From assembly GCA_008921705.1 (NCBI GenBank), contig VFFE01007125.1:1040290-1104289 (forward strand): a stretch of 64,000 bases of DNA. Reading direction: 5' to 3'. This document shows, one piece after another, positions 23,880-36,444 of the stretch (positions are counted from its first letter, which is position 1; every line of letters starts with the position of its first letter). The stretch is from Burhinus oedicnemus. Taxonomy: Eukaryota > Chordata > Aves > Charadriiformes > Burhinidae. The translations under genes and the position numbers were made by a program. Below the pieces are notes generated by a model. That model saw only the letters and a program-made list of their open reading frames with translations, was not told the DNA's origin and did no database searches.

Positions 23880-25908
23880 CCCAGACATTACCCAATTTGA
23901 AGCGGAAGCCGGGGCTGATTAAGAAGGGCCTGATCACCAGAGCTTTAATGGAAAAAGATTAGAGCACAACCTCTCCGGGATCTGGGATTGGGAGACGCTG
24001 AACCGGCCCAGGGCAGCAGCGGTGAAGGATGAAGCGGGTTTATGCACTGGAAAGTTTTCTGCTTGGAAGCTCTGTTGTCCAAATATTTTGCTACCAAATC
24101 ATAACTAAGCCGCCTGCTGCCAGAATCATGTACGCTGATGTGAGCCGTTCGCAAATGACTAAACCAGGGAAAATGAGACAAATACACTGGGTGGGGGACT
24201 TGGGAGCTTGGGGGCTGGTACCCAGCACTGACAGGGCTTCTCTGGGTGGCCTTGGGAATGTGTCTCCTCTGAAGCAATACAGGAGGAAAATATTCCTCCT
24301 TAGTTTTTCCTGTGTTCAGATAAATCTTTTCAGTGTGTGCAGATCATCTCGTATGCCATGTGTATGTTTACACAACCAGGCACAAGGGACACCGGGGCTT
24401 GTTGTTATTATATGGCCAGTAATATCCATTATCCAGGCACGAGCCAAATCTGGAAGCAGTAAAGTCCTCATTTGGAAATTTCTCTAAAATAAGAACCTAC
24501 CAGTTTCACCTGATCTTATCTAGACTCCCTGGAGACCAGTAGATTAGCAATTAAACACACAATTGGAAAATGGACTTGCAGCCAACAGAAGGGAATGTCC
24601 TTCCTGGCTGGAGAGAGCTGAATAGTATTATTCAAAGTCCCAAAACACCCTTTGTACTGTTTGTAACTCTTTTTTTTTTCATTTAAAGAAAATAAACAAG
24701 TGCACTCAGATATTTAAGCAGTTTCAAGTTAAAAACACTTTTGGGGCTCTCCAGTTCAAAGGTGTGGTTATTGATTTTTGGTTGGCCATAGAAAGAAAGA
24801 AGGTAATATAGGAGAATAAACAAACCAAAGCAAAACAGAACACAACCTCACCGAAGAAGTCATCACATGGAAGGTTTAAACTCTCTTTCTCTTCTCGCTC
24901 CCACAGCAGGCACAGCACCCTGATATCACTTCCCCAGTTCCAGTTCCCAGTCCCGTCTGCAGTCCCGCAGGCACCCCACACGTCTGTAACCCGTCCTTTG
25001 CTTTGCCCTCCATCAGCCAAGCCAGCCGGTGAGCTCTGCCCCAGCCCTGCCTCTCATCCTCTGCCAGCCCAACACCAAGACGACTTAAACATCTCCGTAA
25101 GCTTCTCAGACTTTGAAAAATCTGATGGCCTGACCTATTTTAAGGTGATATTTGGGACTCCGATAACGTTCATCTAAGACAGCTCTAGTCTTACAGTGTG
25201 AGCTGAAAGCACTGCAGGACAGTATTTTCTGATAAGAATATCATCATTTCTGCTACTACTAATAGTAATAACGTTAGCATTTTATATATAGTTCTAGTGA
25301 TTATGTCATAGATATTGTTTCTTTTATTTATCTTTATATAATATGCATGTATCTGTCTTTTCTTTTACAGGATTATTTTCTAACAATATTTTCTTAAAAC
25401 ATTTTTTTCACTAAACTTATTCTGCTTTGTCTTTGTGAATGGTACAAAAAATGAGGCAGAAGAACTGGAAGAGTGAAAGTGCTTCAGAAGTATGACTTTC
25501 CAAAGAAATAAATGACAAGACTGGTGGGTACATCTGGAGCCTCCAGCCTTTCTACTTTCTTTTCCCCCTCATTTGTTCATTCTGTCTCTGTGGTTCACAC
25601 AGTAGGAAGCTTGGTCTCCAAAGCAATTAGGGTAGGCTTGTTTGCATCCACGTTGTAGAAAGCAAACCCCTACCATCTTCAGGGAGGAGACCCTGGAGCA
25701 AAGTCTCTGAGGGAGCCAACGTGCTTGCTCCAAAGGGAAGCTTGTGAGCAAAGACCTATGAATGCAGTGTGGCAAGAAACAGATATCTACATCAGTACAT
25801 TAAACAGGGTCTAAAGGTGGTTCCAGGAGCTGGAACCTCATCATTTATACTGTCAGATTGTATGAGCAATCTCTGACATGGATCTGATGTGATCAGCCCC
25901 ACCAACAC

Positions 25909-25983
25909 GTTCCTGGGCACTGTCTGGGAGTTAGCATGGTCCAGGGACCATTCCCAATAAGTGTTTTGGATGTGGTCATCCTC
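25909..25983 (+). repeat. Unnamed dispersed repeat, copy 2
   Basis: Partner of 15208-15279 in the same orientation. The match ends at TGGTCATCCT, and the 3' terminus of a minus-strand CR1 begins two or three bases later at about 25985. The CR1 may therefore have inserted at or inside this older repeat. I do not see a clear continuation of the repeat on the far side of the CR1 near 26807. Confidence 0.65.
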
Positions 25984-25984
25984 T

Positions 25985-26806
25985 CACAGAATCCCCGGGG
26001 TTGGAAGAGACCTCTGGAGACCACCTAGTCCAACACCCCTGCCAGAGCAGGGTCACCTACAGCACATTGCACAGGATGGCGTCCAGGTGGGTTTGGAATG
26101 TCTCCAGAGTTGGAGGCTCCACCACCTCTCCGGGCAGCCTCTTCCAGTGCTCTGCCACCCTCAAAGGAAAGAAGGTCCTCCTCATGTTTAGATGGAACTT
26201 CCTACGTTCAAGTGTTTGCCCATTACCTCTTGTCCTATCCCTGGGCACCACTGAAAAAAGACTGGTCCCATCCTCCTGGCACCCTCCCTTGAAGTATTTA
26301 TAAGCATTGATGAGATCCCCCTCAGCCTTCTCTTCTCCAGACTAAAAAGATCCAAGTCCCTCAGCCTTTCCTCATAAGAAAGATGTTCCAGCCCCCTAAT
26401 CATCTTTGTAGCCCTCTGCTGTCCCCTTTCCAGCAGTTCCCTGTCCTTCTTGAACTGGGGAGCCCAGAACTGGACACAGCACTCCAGGTGTGGTCTCAGC
26501 AGGGCAGAGCAGAGGGGGAGGATGACCTCCCTTGACCTGCTTGGCACACACTTCTTGATGCACCCCAGGATGCCACTGGCCTTCTTGGCCACAAGGGCAC
26601 AGTGCTGGCTCATGGTCATCCTGTTGTCCACCAGGACTCCCAGGTCCCTTTCCAGAGAGCTGCTTTCCAGTGGGTCAGCCCCTACCCTGTACTGGTGCAG
26701 GGGGTTATTCCTCCACGGGTGCAGGACCCTACACTTGCCTTTGTTGAACTTCATAAGGTTTCTCTATGCTCCAACTCTCCAGCCTGTCCAGGCCTCTCCT
26801 GGAGGC
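25985..26806 (-). mobile_element. CR1 LINE fragment, distinct subfamily
   Basis: About 820 bases of CR1 in minus orientation. It differs from the others by a 3' end reading (on plus) CACAGAATCCCCGGGGTTGGAAG and lacking the long ATTCTATGR run. It covers ORF2 from just past the reverse-transcriptase core to the stop at 26057, then about 70 bases of 3' UTR. The 5' truncation is near 26806, where the complement of the codons for LDRLE-like sequence fades. Confidence 0.93.
26057..26754 (-). pseudogene. CR1 ORF2 C-terminal remnant, one frameshift
   Basis: C-terminal part of the CR1 polymerase. The first piece, from 26754 on the minus strand, reads MKFNKGKCRVLH, SLERDLGVLVDN, ASGILGCIKK, FWAPQFKKD and [11 protein letters not shown]. 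One base is then missing near 26317-26321, and the continuing true frame gives [19 protein letters not shown] and [18 protein letters not shown] to the stop at 26057. The catalytic part of the reverse transcriptase is not included, so the remnant has no enzymatic core. Confidence 0.9.
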
Positions 26807-27778
26807 TAAGGGAGGCTAATGGTGCAGACGTGGCCAAATCTTGCCAGTTGATCTCAGTGTTAGAGAATCAGCCCCTGGCTCATTTTGTTTGCAAGCAGAG
26901 ATCTGAATGACCCTGGAAGAAAATGGAAAGCAACCCAAACGGCTGTTTAGCCCCACAGGAAGACAACCCAGATTTGTGGTAAGGTAGAGCACACAGAGCA
27001 CAGGCTTAATCCAGGCCATCGCACACTGAACAGACAGGGAAAACAGCAGTTGCCGAGTACTTTTGCAAGGTTGATCAAGTCCTTTCCAGACAATTCCTTC
27101 TCCGTGGGCTCTTGATGTCCTGACTGAAAGTTTGGTAGGCAGACGGAATGCTTTATCCATAGGGTGTCCTGCATTCATCATGGCAGATCCCCAGCTCCGG
27201 GTCGGAACACGTCAGGACTTTTCAGCATAGCTCCCAGTGGGAACATCTGCCACTTCTGTGTTTGAAACAAAACTTCTCTTCTTTCACCCATCTTTACGGT
27301 GCTTATGTCTGCATCCCTTCAAAATGAACAAGTGCCTCCAGAAACACTCTTATTATAGCACTTGAACCTGATTACCCTGATGGAAGTCTATTAATTTTTA
27401 TTTTATTTCAATTAATTTCATTTTATTCTATTCTAGTTCATTGTCAGATGGAAAAACATGCATAAGCCTCTGAGGCCAGGACTGCTCTTTCTACTGTTAA
27501 CCTCTCCTCTCGCTGGCAAAGCTTCAGAGTTCACTGAAATGCCATTTTCCTCCTTTTCAGCAGCCTGCTCTCCTAATAAATTCAGCTTTCTGTTGTGTGC
27601 TGGGGCTGTCTCCACCTCAGCTGTTCAGGGGACACTTCTGGAGAAGCACTCTCCGCTCTCAGCTCCCTCTCTGAGCACGAAGCGTGGCCCCAAACCAAAG
27701 AACGATGTGGAATCAAAAAGGTTTACGCAAATCAGACTAGTTGCCAGAAAGCAATCTGAGGAAAAGTTGTTTTGCCTC

Positions 27779-27798
27779 ATTATTATTATTATTATTAT
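27779..27798. repeat. (ATT)n microsatellite
   Basis: About seven perfect ATT units. On the plus strand one frame reads poly-isoleucine, which explains the terminal Ile run in the open frame that crosses it. Confidence 0.85.
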
Positions 27799-30311
27799 GG
27801 TATTTTGGCAGTAAAATCAAGAGCAAGCAACCAAAAGTTAACTTACACTTCAAGAAGTTGAGCGTAAACATTTTAATCTCCCGGGACTTCTGGAGGTTTC
27901 ACAATCTCCTCAGCAAACTCTAAACTTGTGCTGCTGATCCAGTTTGTCTATCTACCTTTCAACAAATTAGGGATTTCTCCTAAGAACCTAGGAATGAGAA
28001 TCCGAGGAAAACAGCCCTGAGGTAACACTTGGGTTTTGATTTCAGAAGCTGGACAAATCTGGGAAGAAATAAAAGCGGTTTCCTGCCCCCAGGTTTTTTT
28101 TCCAGTTTTTTGTTCTCTTTTTAATGTGTTTTTTGACTTTCAAGAGCTGGGTATGAAACAGTAGAGGTCCTGCTGTTGCCTCCATGAGGAGGCGCTTTTC
28201 TCTGCTCACAGCCTCTTCTATGTCCCATCCACATGGTATGACACAATGATGACATCAGTGACACACACTTGACAAAGGTCACTCCTGTTGCTTTGTCATT
28301 ACCCTATACCTCATTCAGCCTTTCGATATTTAGGAGGTGGTCATGGTTGGAAGATTCTTCATTCAGTGACACCCTTCATTTAAGTACCTCTGTGGGAACT
28401 GAGCTTTGAAATTATGACCATTTTGACTCCCAAGGTCATTGAAAGCTGTGCTGTGCAGGATTTTCCAGAGTGCCTCACAGTATATTTTTACACCACCCGG
28501 CCTGTGGCCACATCTGCTGCTTGAGCTGCCACTCATCTGCCCTACAAGGTTATCACTACCAGTCCTTTCCAAGCTGCCCACAACTCCTTCCTCCTCCTCA
28601 TGCAAAGTTACCATGTCCTCAGGTGTGCTGGTATAACTGTGCGCTAATTGCTTCCAAACACACTCCCGACAAAATCGTTTGGGTTTAAACCACACCAAAA
28701 ATAGCAAAACTGTCTTCTAAAGTTTCTAAGTTAACCTAGATAATTTTGGCATGACTGAGTGAGGGTCGACCACATGTGCAGATGTGAAGGAGTAATGGCT
28801 ATGAGCTGTGAAAAGTGACTTTTGCACTCATCTGACCTGCAACCTAAATGAAACCTACCACAGCTGGAGTATCTCGTAGTGGTGTCTAAGGTCTAAACCC
28901 AGGGCTGCTCAACTCCAGTCCCAGTACTATCAGCTGAGGAACTGATGCATCTGCAGCTGAAAATTCCATTGTGTCTCTCCATAGACTGCAGAAAGACTGA
29001 ACTCTGCCCTCAAATGCATCTTCAACCCAAGATTACAGGGTTTATCTACATTCTCATTCCAGCAGAAGTCTAAACTTATTCCCCAGAAAAGCCACCAACT
29101 GTATTCAGGTACTGCCTGGTACATCCAAAAGAAATGCTGAAATAAATTATAGGTAGCACAGCCTGCGTGAAGGTTCAAATATTAGGTGGAACTGGAAATG
29201 TTTCCCACGTGGCATCTGTCTTCTTACATGAAATGAATATTCAGTTGTGTTCTTGGTGGGAAGCAGCCCATGGCATGAACATCACCATCACTATTTCAAC
29301 TTGGTGACAATACCACTGAGAGAAAAAGAGAAAATGAGCAAGGAGCTATCATTTGCCTTACAGCCTGACCTGAGCTCTTTCTCCTACTGCATAAACCCCT
29401 CGCAGCAGGGAGTTGCTTAAGTCACAAATTTTTGAAGGTTCTTTGTAAACTACACTAGATCTGCAGGAGAAATGGAGGAACACAGACTTTGAAGTGATTT
29501 AGTTTGTCTGTTCACCTGGTCTTCAGCTTTAAAATATATCCAGGCTTATTGGTAACTGACTGAATGATTCCTCTCCTGACCAGAGGGCTATGGAGCTTAT
29601 TGCATGTGCTTTTGGGTATCAAACCAAATCAATGAATTCAGATAATGTTCTCTTTGGGGACTGACACCCTAGAAGATCACACAAAGATGTTACAAGTCAT
29701 CTGTGGTCTTCAAGGTACCAATAACCCACAGCCTGGTCCAAATGATTGCATCCAAAGAATGACAATGAAACAGTCAGATCAATTCAAGAGAGAAACATAT
29801 TATGATCAATAAAAGGTGATCATCAATCCATGAGAATAATAAGTAATTAATCAATGTGTTGTCCTACTGACTTTACAGGCAGCTGAATCACAAAAGCAAA
29901 ACACCAGTACAGTCAATGGAGCTACACCATCGGTGACTGCTGGTTTCTCCTGTTATATCTGATTCAGCAGGACTATTTTTAGCCTTTTGCTAATGTCCAG
30001 AAACCCCTGCTGACAATCTACACTGCCACCTTGTGTGACTCTGGCTGTTACTCGGGCTTCCTTTGAAATCTTCCCTCTTCATTTCTACTGAATATCCTTC
30101 CCTTCCAACCATGGATTGTTCATCTGATGATGAAACGATTTGATGACGCCCAAAAAACTCAGGCTATTTGCCCTTGTCTCAGTCTCCCAAATGGACAGCC
30201 TAACTCAGTCAGGCTCTGATCTCATCCTCTCTTCTGCTGGCAGAAAATCCCATGTCAGATCATGGAGGTTTCAGGCTCCCAGACGTGGTTTTTACCAGAA
30301 CCGGTGTCCCA

Positions 30312-30534
30312 TCTTCTTCTCTTCTCTTCTCTTCTCTTCTCTTCTCTTCTCTTCTCTTCTCTTCTCTTCTCTTCTCTTCTCTTCTCTTCTCTTCTCTTCT
30401 CTTCTCTTCTCTTCTCTTCTCTTCTCTTCTCTTCTCTTCTCTCCTCTCCTCTCCTCTCCTNNNNNNNNNNNNNNNNNNNNCTTCCCTTCCCTTCCCTTCC
30501 CTTCCCTTCCCTTCCCTTCCCTTCCCTTCTCTCT
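30312..30534. repeat. Polypyrimidine pentamer array, three unit types
   Basis: An uninterrupted pyrimidine strand apart from a 20-N gap at 30461-30480. About 26 units of CTTCT (30313-30442) change to about four units of CTCCT (30441-30460), then after the gap come about ten units of CTTCC (30481-30529). Long mirror-like polypurine/polypyrimidine DNA can form triplex H-DNA. The unit is 5 bp, so all three frames stay open across it (repeating Ser/Leu/Phe, or Pro/Phe/Ser), and open frames spanning it are artefacts. Confidence 0.95.
30461..30480. other. Assembly gap (20 N) inside the pentamer array
   Basis: Exactly twenty N at the boundary between CTCCT and CTTCC units. The array probably collapsed or could not be spanned, so its true length is unknown. 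Confidence 0.98.
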
Positions 30535-33500
30535 ATATTTTCTGGCTTGCAGACCCTATCTTGCTCAGGAACCTAGGGCTAATCAGACCTGGCATGAAAA
30601 AGATTGCAAATTTAGGAATCACTCTCCCTTACACCCCCAAGCTCTCATCTCTCGCTTGTCTGCTGTTGTGTCTGTGCATTTACACCCCCAGTTGCAGGTC
30701 AGGGAGCTTATCCATGCTCAGTGTGTAAACGACTTACACAGAGAACTCCCTGCACGGGAAGAGATATCTCTGGGGGGGGTCTCATATATATTAGGGTCAT
30801 TCTATAGAATTGTCTTTCAATGAGCACACTCATGATATGTCTTTCTTCTGCTTAACTGACTAACTTTTTAGGAGCTTGATATCCTTGAGATTTCTTTGGG
30901 TCTGTCAGAATGAGCTGAAATTGTGTTAAAAAAGTTCAGAAATTTTGGAGGAGGAAGAGGTACATCTATAGCCCCACTCTGCTCCTAAGCTCACATAAAA
31001 TTGCCTGAAAAAACTGCTCTAAACCTGTCCACTATCCTCCCCCAGACATTTTATGCACACACAAGGGCATACATGGGTAAGTGTGTGCATCTTTTTGTGC
31101 ACTGGGTAGTTCTAGAGCCACTGTCCAAATTTCTCATGTGTTTTATTTTCCTTTATGGAAGAATAAAACTCACAGAGATGTAAGAGGAGAAACAGCCTTA
31201 CACAGGCACAGGGATTATTAATTTTTTGAGCAATCTAATAGCATTTTCCCTTCTCTGGCTCCAAGCCTCTCTAACACCTTGTTAGTGAGCTGCATCTTGG
31301 ACACCAGGCACTCGTTGGGCTTCTGTTCACCTCTCACTCCCAGGTCCTGCACCTTCTGTCTTTCCTTCTTCACTAGTCACTCGTTGGAGGGGGGGAAGGA
31401 AGAGACAAAAACCAAACCAAAGAATCCTCAGGTCTCAAAACATGAGCTTGCATATTTGTTTCCTTTGCTGTTTTTATTTTACTGGTATGGAAATGATCTC
31501 AGTGTTGGCTCTGCAAAGGAGACTGAGAAGACACGTGAATGGCCAGAGGTGGACGGCCAACATGCTGTGTTTGAATGTCATTCGGAAAATTCATTGTCAT
31601 GGTAGTAAACATGACATATCCCTGGTTTCTTCAGCCATCGCTGAAGTTCATGATCTTATGTCTTACTACCTTCATCCTTATTGCCATCACTAGGGCATGG
31701 CTTATCTGTCTGCAAAACCACTCATGTTCTAGGAGAAGGTAAATATATATTCACTCCCTTGGACAGATAAAGAGTATGGTACATGTCTTCAAAGATACAC
31801 TTTGAGGAGCAAAGCTGTATCATCCATCCTTCATCTTATGCCACCTTAACTGCAATGTAAATTATTGTTCTATTTCCCAGTGTTCCCTCTTTTGCCCAGG
31901 CCACTCCTGGGTCCCCAGGGACACAGTCCTTCTTCATTCACATGGTCTGGGTGGTGCTCGTGGAAGAAGGTGGAGGCTTCAGCTTCCTTCATTTTTTTTT
32001 TCCATTAAATCTACCCTAAGGTATATAAACATGCTACTCTATATCCAAGCTAGTCTCTGTGGGGTCCCACTGTAGTCGGTGAAGATCATGGCAACAGAGG
32101 GCATCAGCAATCCTGGGGATGGCTTATCTCAGTCTAAATGATCTAGGATGGTCTAGACCAGGTCAGGTGAATCATACCTGAGAAGTACCTATTGATCTTT
32201 TTCACCTACAAAGAAAGTGTTAAGATGGCCATGCGAGACGCTATTGGTGGTTGAAGGGAGGTAAAGGGAGCCTCACCTTGTGTGACAAACTTAAGCCCTA
32301 TCCAGACAGGCTTCTCCATCCTTCATGGAGAAAACCCATGTTTGCACAAGTGTTTTGTTTTAATGATACTTCGGTGCCGGTTTTGTCATCAAGAAGTACA
32401 TGGTGAAGAAGAAAACTCAAGGTGCATCATGTGTTCTGAGTGGCAGAGAGTGAGGTTGTCAGGGAAATTTGCTCCCCAACCCCCAAGTAGCCCATCTGTG
32501 TGTCCCCAGTTTGTTGCTGACCCTCTCCTGCACACCCTATCATCCCCAGCGGCTGTAGCCAGACAGGTTTGCAAGGACTCCTGATAGGCAAAGCAGGTAC
32601 CTTGACTTTCTGTTTCCCCTTGGCACCCTGTTGATCCCAGTGACTACCCAATTTATCCATGCTAAACCAGGCTTTAAACGCCATGTTGCAGCAACAAAGC
32701 CATCTACAGTGATGCCGAAGGATGCCTCAGAAATCTCCCTACCTTGCACTTCTGCCCTTGGGAACACAGTAAGCTTTTCCCTTCCTCATATGTTTGATTT
32801 TAAATTTATATATCCTGATTCCTAGCTACGGAGCTGAGATCAAAGGCCCAGATCGTAATTCTGGTGTGTTTATAAAACAGTGAATTGAAACTAGTATGGA
32901 ACGGAGTGTAATTGTTCTCAAGCTAACTGAAACCTGGCTCGCAGCAATTTAGTTTAATGCAATAAGGTCTCAACTAGAGGAACAGAAGTCTAGTAAGAAT
33001 CTAATTAAGGTGATCCTCACAGTGCTTTCAAATGCGATTACAGGCAGAGCTGTGGTTTTTTGGATCTAGTGGGAGCCTGTGGCTATGGTACCACTCCCAG
33101 CTGTTCCCTATTCTTCTCTCCGCTGGAAGGTACTGCCACACAGCTGCCTTGCATTAAAGGATCCTACTCCACTGCCTAGCACACACCCAGTCCAGTTTGA
33201 AGTAAAGCCAAACGTGAGACTCTATTGAGTTTGCATACCTGCTTTGGATGCTGAAGCTGTAAGAAGCAGATAATACCTGAGACGGGTAAAGCAGTTTTAA
33301 AAGGGATAAAGAATGGGATTCTCTTAGATATCTCCACTTTATCCAGTTATCCCAAGCCTCCCCATACTCAGTGAAGGTCTACACAATCCAGGCAAAGGCA
33401 CAATTCATCTCCTAAAGCAAGCGCCTAGCACAGGTTTCTTCTCTCCTTGAAAGTCTCCTTCTCCACTGGCTAGAAAAAGTTAGAGGGTAAAGCACACATT

Positions 33501-36228
33501 GTGAGTTTGATTTCATCCATATCCACATTGTCGATATCTCCATCTGAGCCACAGAACTCAAGCTTCTTCATAGACAGTAGAGAAAAGGGCATTTTTGCAT
33601 CATAGTTGGTCTGACCTTTTGTAAATGTCCAATTTAGGGCAAGAGAAATGGAACCCAAGACTCCAGGTGCTATAATGGGAGCCTGATCTGACTAAATCAG
33701 ATATAACCCTCTGCATTTAGTAAGATGAGTTCCCTCTGTCAGCTGAGCGGCACATTTTCCACCAGCTTCAGAGGAGGCCCATGAAGATTGGCAAAGATTT
33801 TGGTGACAGAAGTCACTCTTGCTCCAAAAGCGATTTGAAATGAACCAGCTCCACAGGTGCTCAGCTGGCTCAAGTAACGCAGCTAAGCTGTCCTACCGAC
33901 CTGCAACCCCGAACACAGGGGGAAGTTCTTAAACACTGTGTGCTGGAGAAGTGAGCGACAGCAGCGAAGTTACTACATGGAACAAAGAGTTACTACATGG
34001 TGATACCGTAGAATTGAATCTTCACTGTTAAAGCCTTCTTCACCGCATAACTGTGAAACATCCTTCATAGTGTAATACTACCCAGAGTCATGGGGTTTAA
34101 CCAGTGTACAAACTGCTGGATACAGAGCAAAAAGTAGACAGTTGTCCTAAGAACTCGTCATTTAAGTGAACACAAGCCACAAGACGAGGGTTTATTTTGG
34201 CCCATGACTCTACTGTAAGGAACAAAATGTAGTAACTGACACTCAATTCAAATGAAAACAAAAAGGAGAAGAGTAGAGATGGAAGAATGGATGAAAGAAA
34301 TGGAGAACCTATATTGGGGAAAAAACCCACAGAACTGTTAAGGTCTGGTGCAGCGGCAAAATGAAATCCATGTGTCTGAAAACAAATCCCGTAGCCTGAC
34401 GGCCATGCAGAAGAACTCAGGGCCACCACTGACTGATGCAAAAAACCCCAATGAACAAACCAAAATTCCCTTTCTGGAGGAGGCTGGGGTCTACACATAG
34501 GGTGCTATGTTGGCATAATAGCACACGGTGCACAGCACTATCACTAGAGAACCTATATTGACTCTGTCCTGCCTTACACAAGGAAATATCACATCCGGTT
34601 AGGCAAACCAGAAGGGATACTCTGCCATACCAAAGGCTCTTTCTTGCCAGGCCTGACTTTTATGCACCCTCCAGGCGAGACAGGAAGGGATGCTCATTGC
34701 TTTCCCATGGATTCCTGCAATCATGCAGGATTTTGGACATACTGAACAACTCACTCCACCCCTCAAGAGATTATAATAAAAAATATAGTCAGTCTTTCTA
34801 TTGTAAATTTGAAATAAGCCCTTTTGCCTCCTCTACAATAGAACCAGAGCAGGTGTTGGAGATGGTGGAAATTGGCCCGCTGGAACAGAGACAATGAAGC
34901 AAGAGACCTACCTGTTGTCCACTCTCTATCATGCAGGAAAGCAGGTAAAGACCAAACACTCACAACTGCAAAGTGAATTATTCTAATTGAAATCACCTTT
35001 GGTTCCTGCTGGTCAACTGATGCTTATCAACTTGTTAAGCTGCAGGTGTTGGTCACTGGAAGTTCTCTGTCCTACCCCTGTGAGAGGTGTAGATTATATT
35101 TTGTCTCTCTTATGGCCTGCTAGATCTGTATGTGAACAAAACTTCAAACTGAGCAGTCTATTGGGAGTGTCATGGGTGTCAACCACATGAAATGGGCTGG
35201 AAAAGAGTGGAAAGAAGATGGCGTTTTAGCATAACCAGCAGCAACAGCTTCTCCTGTGTGCTGTAGTTATTTTTACTTTTGCAATAAAACTGTCCAGGAA
35301 CAGGCAAAGGTACAAACCGAGGTCACTGGTGTTGGTTACTGGAAGGAGTAGCTCCATTTCATTGAACTGGGTTCCTGCTCCTTGCCTTCAAACTGGTTGC
35401 ATGCTCCCCGCAAAACCAGCATCATCAGTCCAATGCAAAACCATGCAGTGATAACAACCGCAGGAATACACACGTTTGCATCAGTGGTCAAATGTTAGAA
35501 TTAGTTGAGTACTATGTTTACTTATGATTTCTGTTACTGCTATTTACAGCAGACCTACTTTAAATCTGGTTTTCCCTGGCCATTCCCTTCTGCTTTTCTG
35601 CCCAGTTGTTCTGTTCAGACGGGATTTGAAGATATTTTCTCAGAAAACTCAAATCTGTCCTGTACAAATCTCTTTCACAGCACATATTTGTAAATTTAGA
35701 AAGGACTTGCTTATGCCTTCTTGAATGGCTATGGTGTAGCAAAGGGGACTGTTACAGACCCTGAAGGTTTCAGTAACTTTAACAACATATATTAGTAAAG
35801 TGGAAACTCATTCCAGGCAGTGTGCTAATTAAGCTACACCAGAAATCTCTTGCACAAGAGAACAAAGTCGATTGTTTTACATGACCAGTCACAAAATACC
35901 GGCTCAGAATTTAACATAAACAAACTTTGAACAACGCTAGAAGTTGAATAATCCATTAAAAACTGGATTTAGGCAAGCTACTATTGCTTTTTTCTCTTCC
36001 GTATGGCAACAGACTGTATGTCTAACACAGGGATTTCCCTTGGCTCAGACCTGAATTAATCAAAGATTCTGGATCAATTTGTTCTTGCCAAAGGAAATAG
36101 AAATTAGGGAAGAAGAGTCGTGTCCAATTTTGTACTAGGTGCCGGTCGTACAATCAAGATGTGAACCTACCAGGCATTCCTTAGACATGATCTGCTAGGA
36201 CTCATCCACTCCTCTTTTGATACCCTGA

Positions 36229-36444
36229 TTTTTTTCACTCTGAGGGTGGTGAGACCCTGGCCCAGGTTGCCCAGAGAAGCTGTGGCTGCCCCATCCCTGG
36301 AGGTGTTCAAGGCCAGGTTGGATGAGGCTTTGAGCAAGCAGGTCTAGTGGGAGGTGTCCCTGCCCATGGCAGAGGGGTTGGGACTGGGTGGTCTCTAAGG
36401 TCCTTTCCAACATAAACCGTTCTGTGATTCTATGATTCTATGAT
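36229..36444 (+). mobile_element. Short CR1 LINE fragment (3' end)
   Basis: About 215 bases in plus orientation. The ORF2 tail reads FFTLRVVRPWPRLPREAVAAP and on to a TAG stop at 36344-36346, followed by a roughly 100-base 3' UTR ending in two to three ATTCTATG units. The frame is open. It is closest in sequence to the copy at 40511-40995 (shared GCTGTGGCTGCCCCATCCCT stretch). Confidence 0.94.

Larger units (their letters stand above)
19686..25984. other. Long non-coding stretch, no gene seen
   Basis: About 6.3 kb without an exon I can support. It contains an A-rich tract (23207-23231), the second member of a dispersed repeat (25909-25983), and a non-repetitive block at about 23850-24200 with homeodomain-type AT cores that may be regulatory. 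The longest open frame is 24029-24487 (+, 152 codons). It shows no recognisable domain, and about a third of it overlaps opposite-strand open frames of similar quality. Confidence 0.55.
26807..36228. other. Longest CR1-free stretch, no gene seen
   Basis: About 9.4 kb with no CR1 and no supported exon. Its main feature is the polypyrimidine pentamer array at 30312-30534 with an assembly gap. A (ATT)7 tract lies at 27779-27798. A 118-codon plus frame (27458-27814) begins with a hydrophobic segment but ends in the codons of that (ATT)n tract. A short direct repeat (AGTTACTACATGG twice, 20 bases apart) lies at about 33969-34002. Frames at 28363-28707 and 34097-34498 (minus) have no recognisable domain. 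Confidence 0.55.

Noticed and set aside
24029..24487. 152-codon plus frame
   Set aside because: No recognisable domain and it overlaps comparable opposite-strand frames; sits in a block that looks regulatory rather than coding.
30140..30823. Open frame of 227 codons (and overlapping ones) with SSLLF repeats
   Set aside because: Translation of the polypyrimidine pentamer array and an N gap; all three plus frames are open for the same reason.
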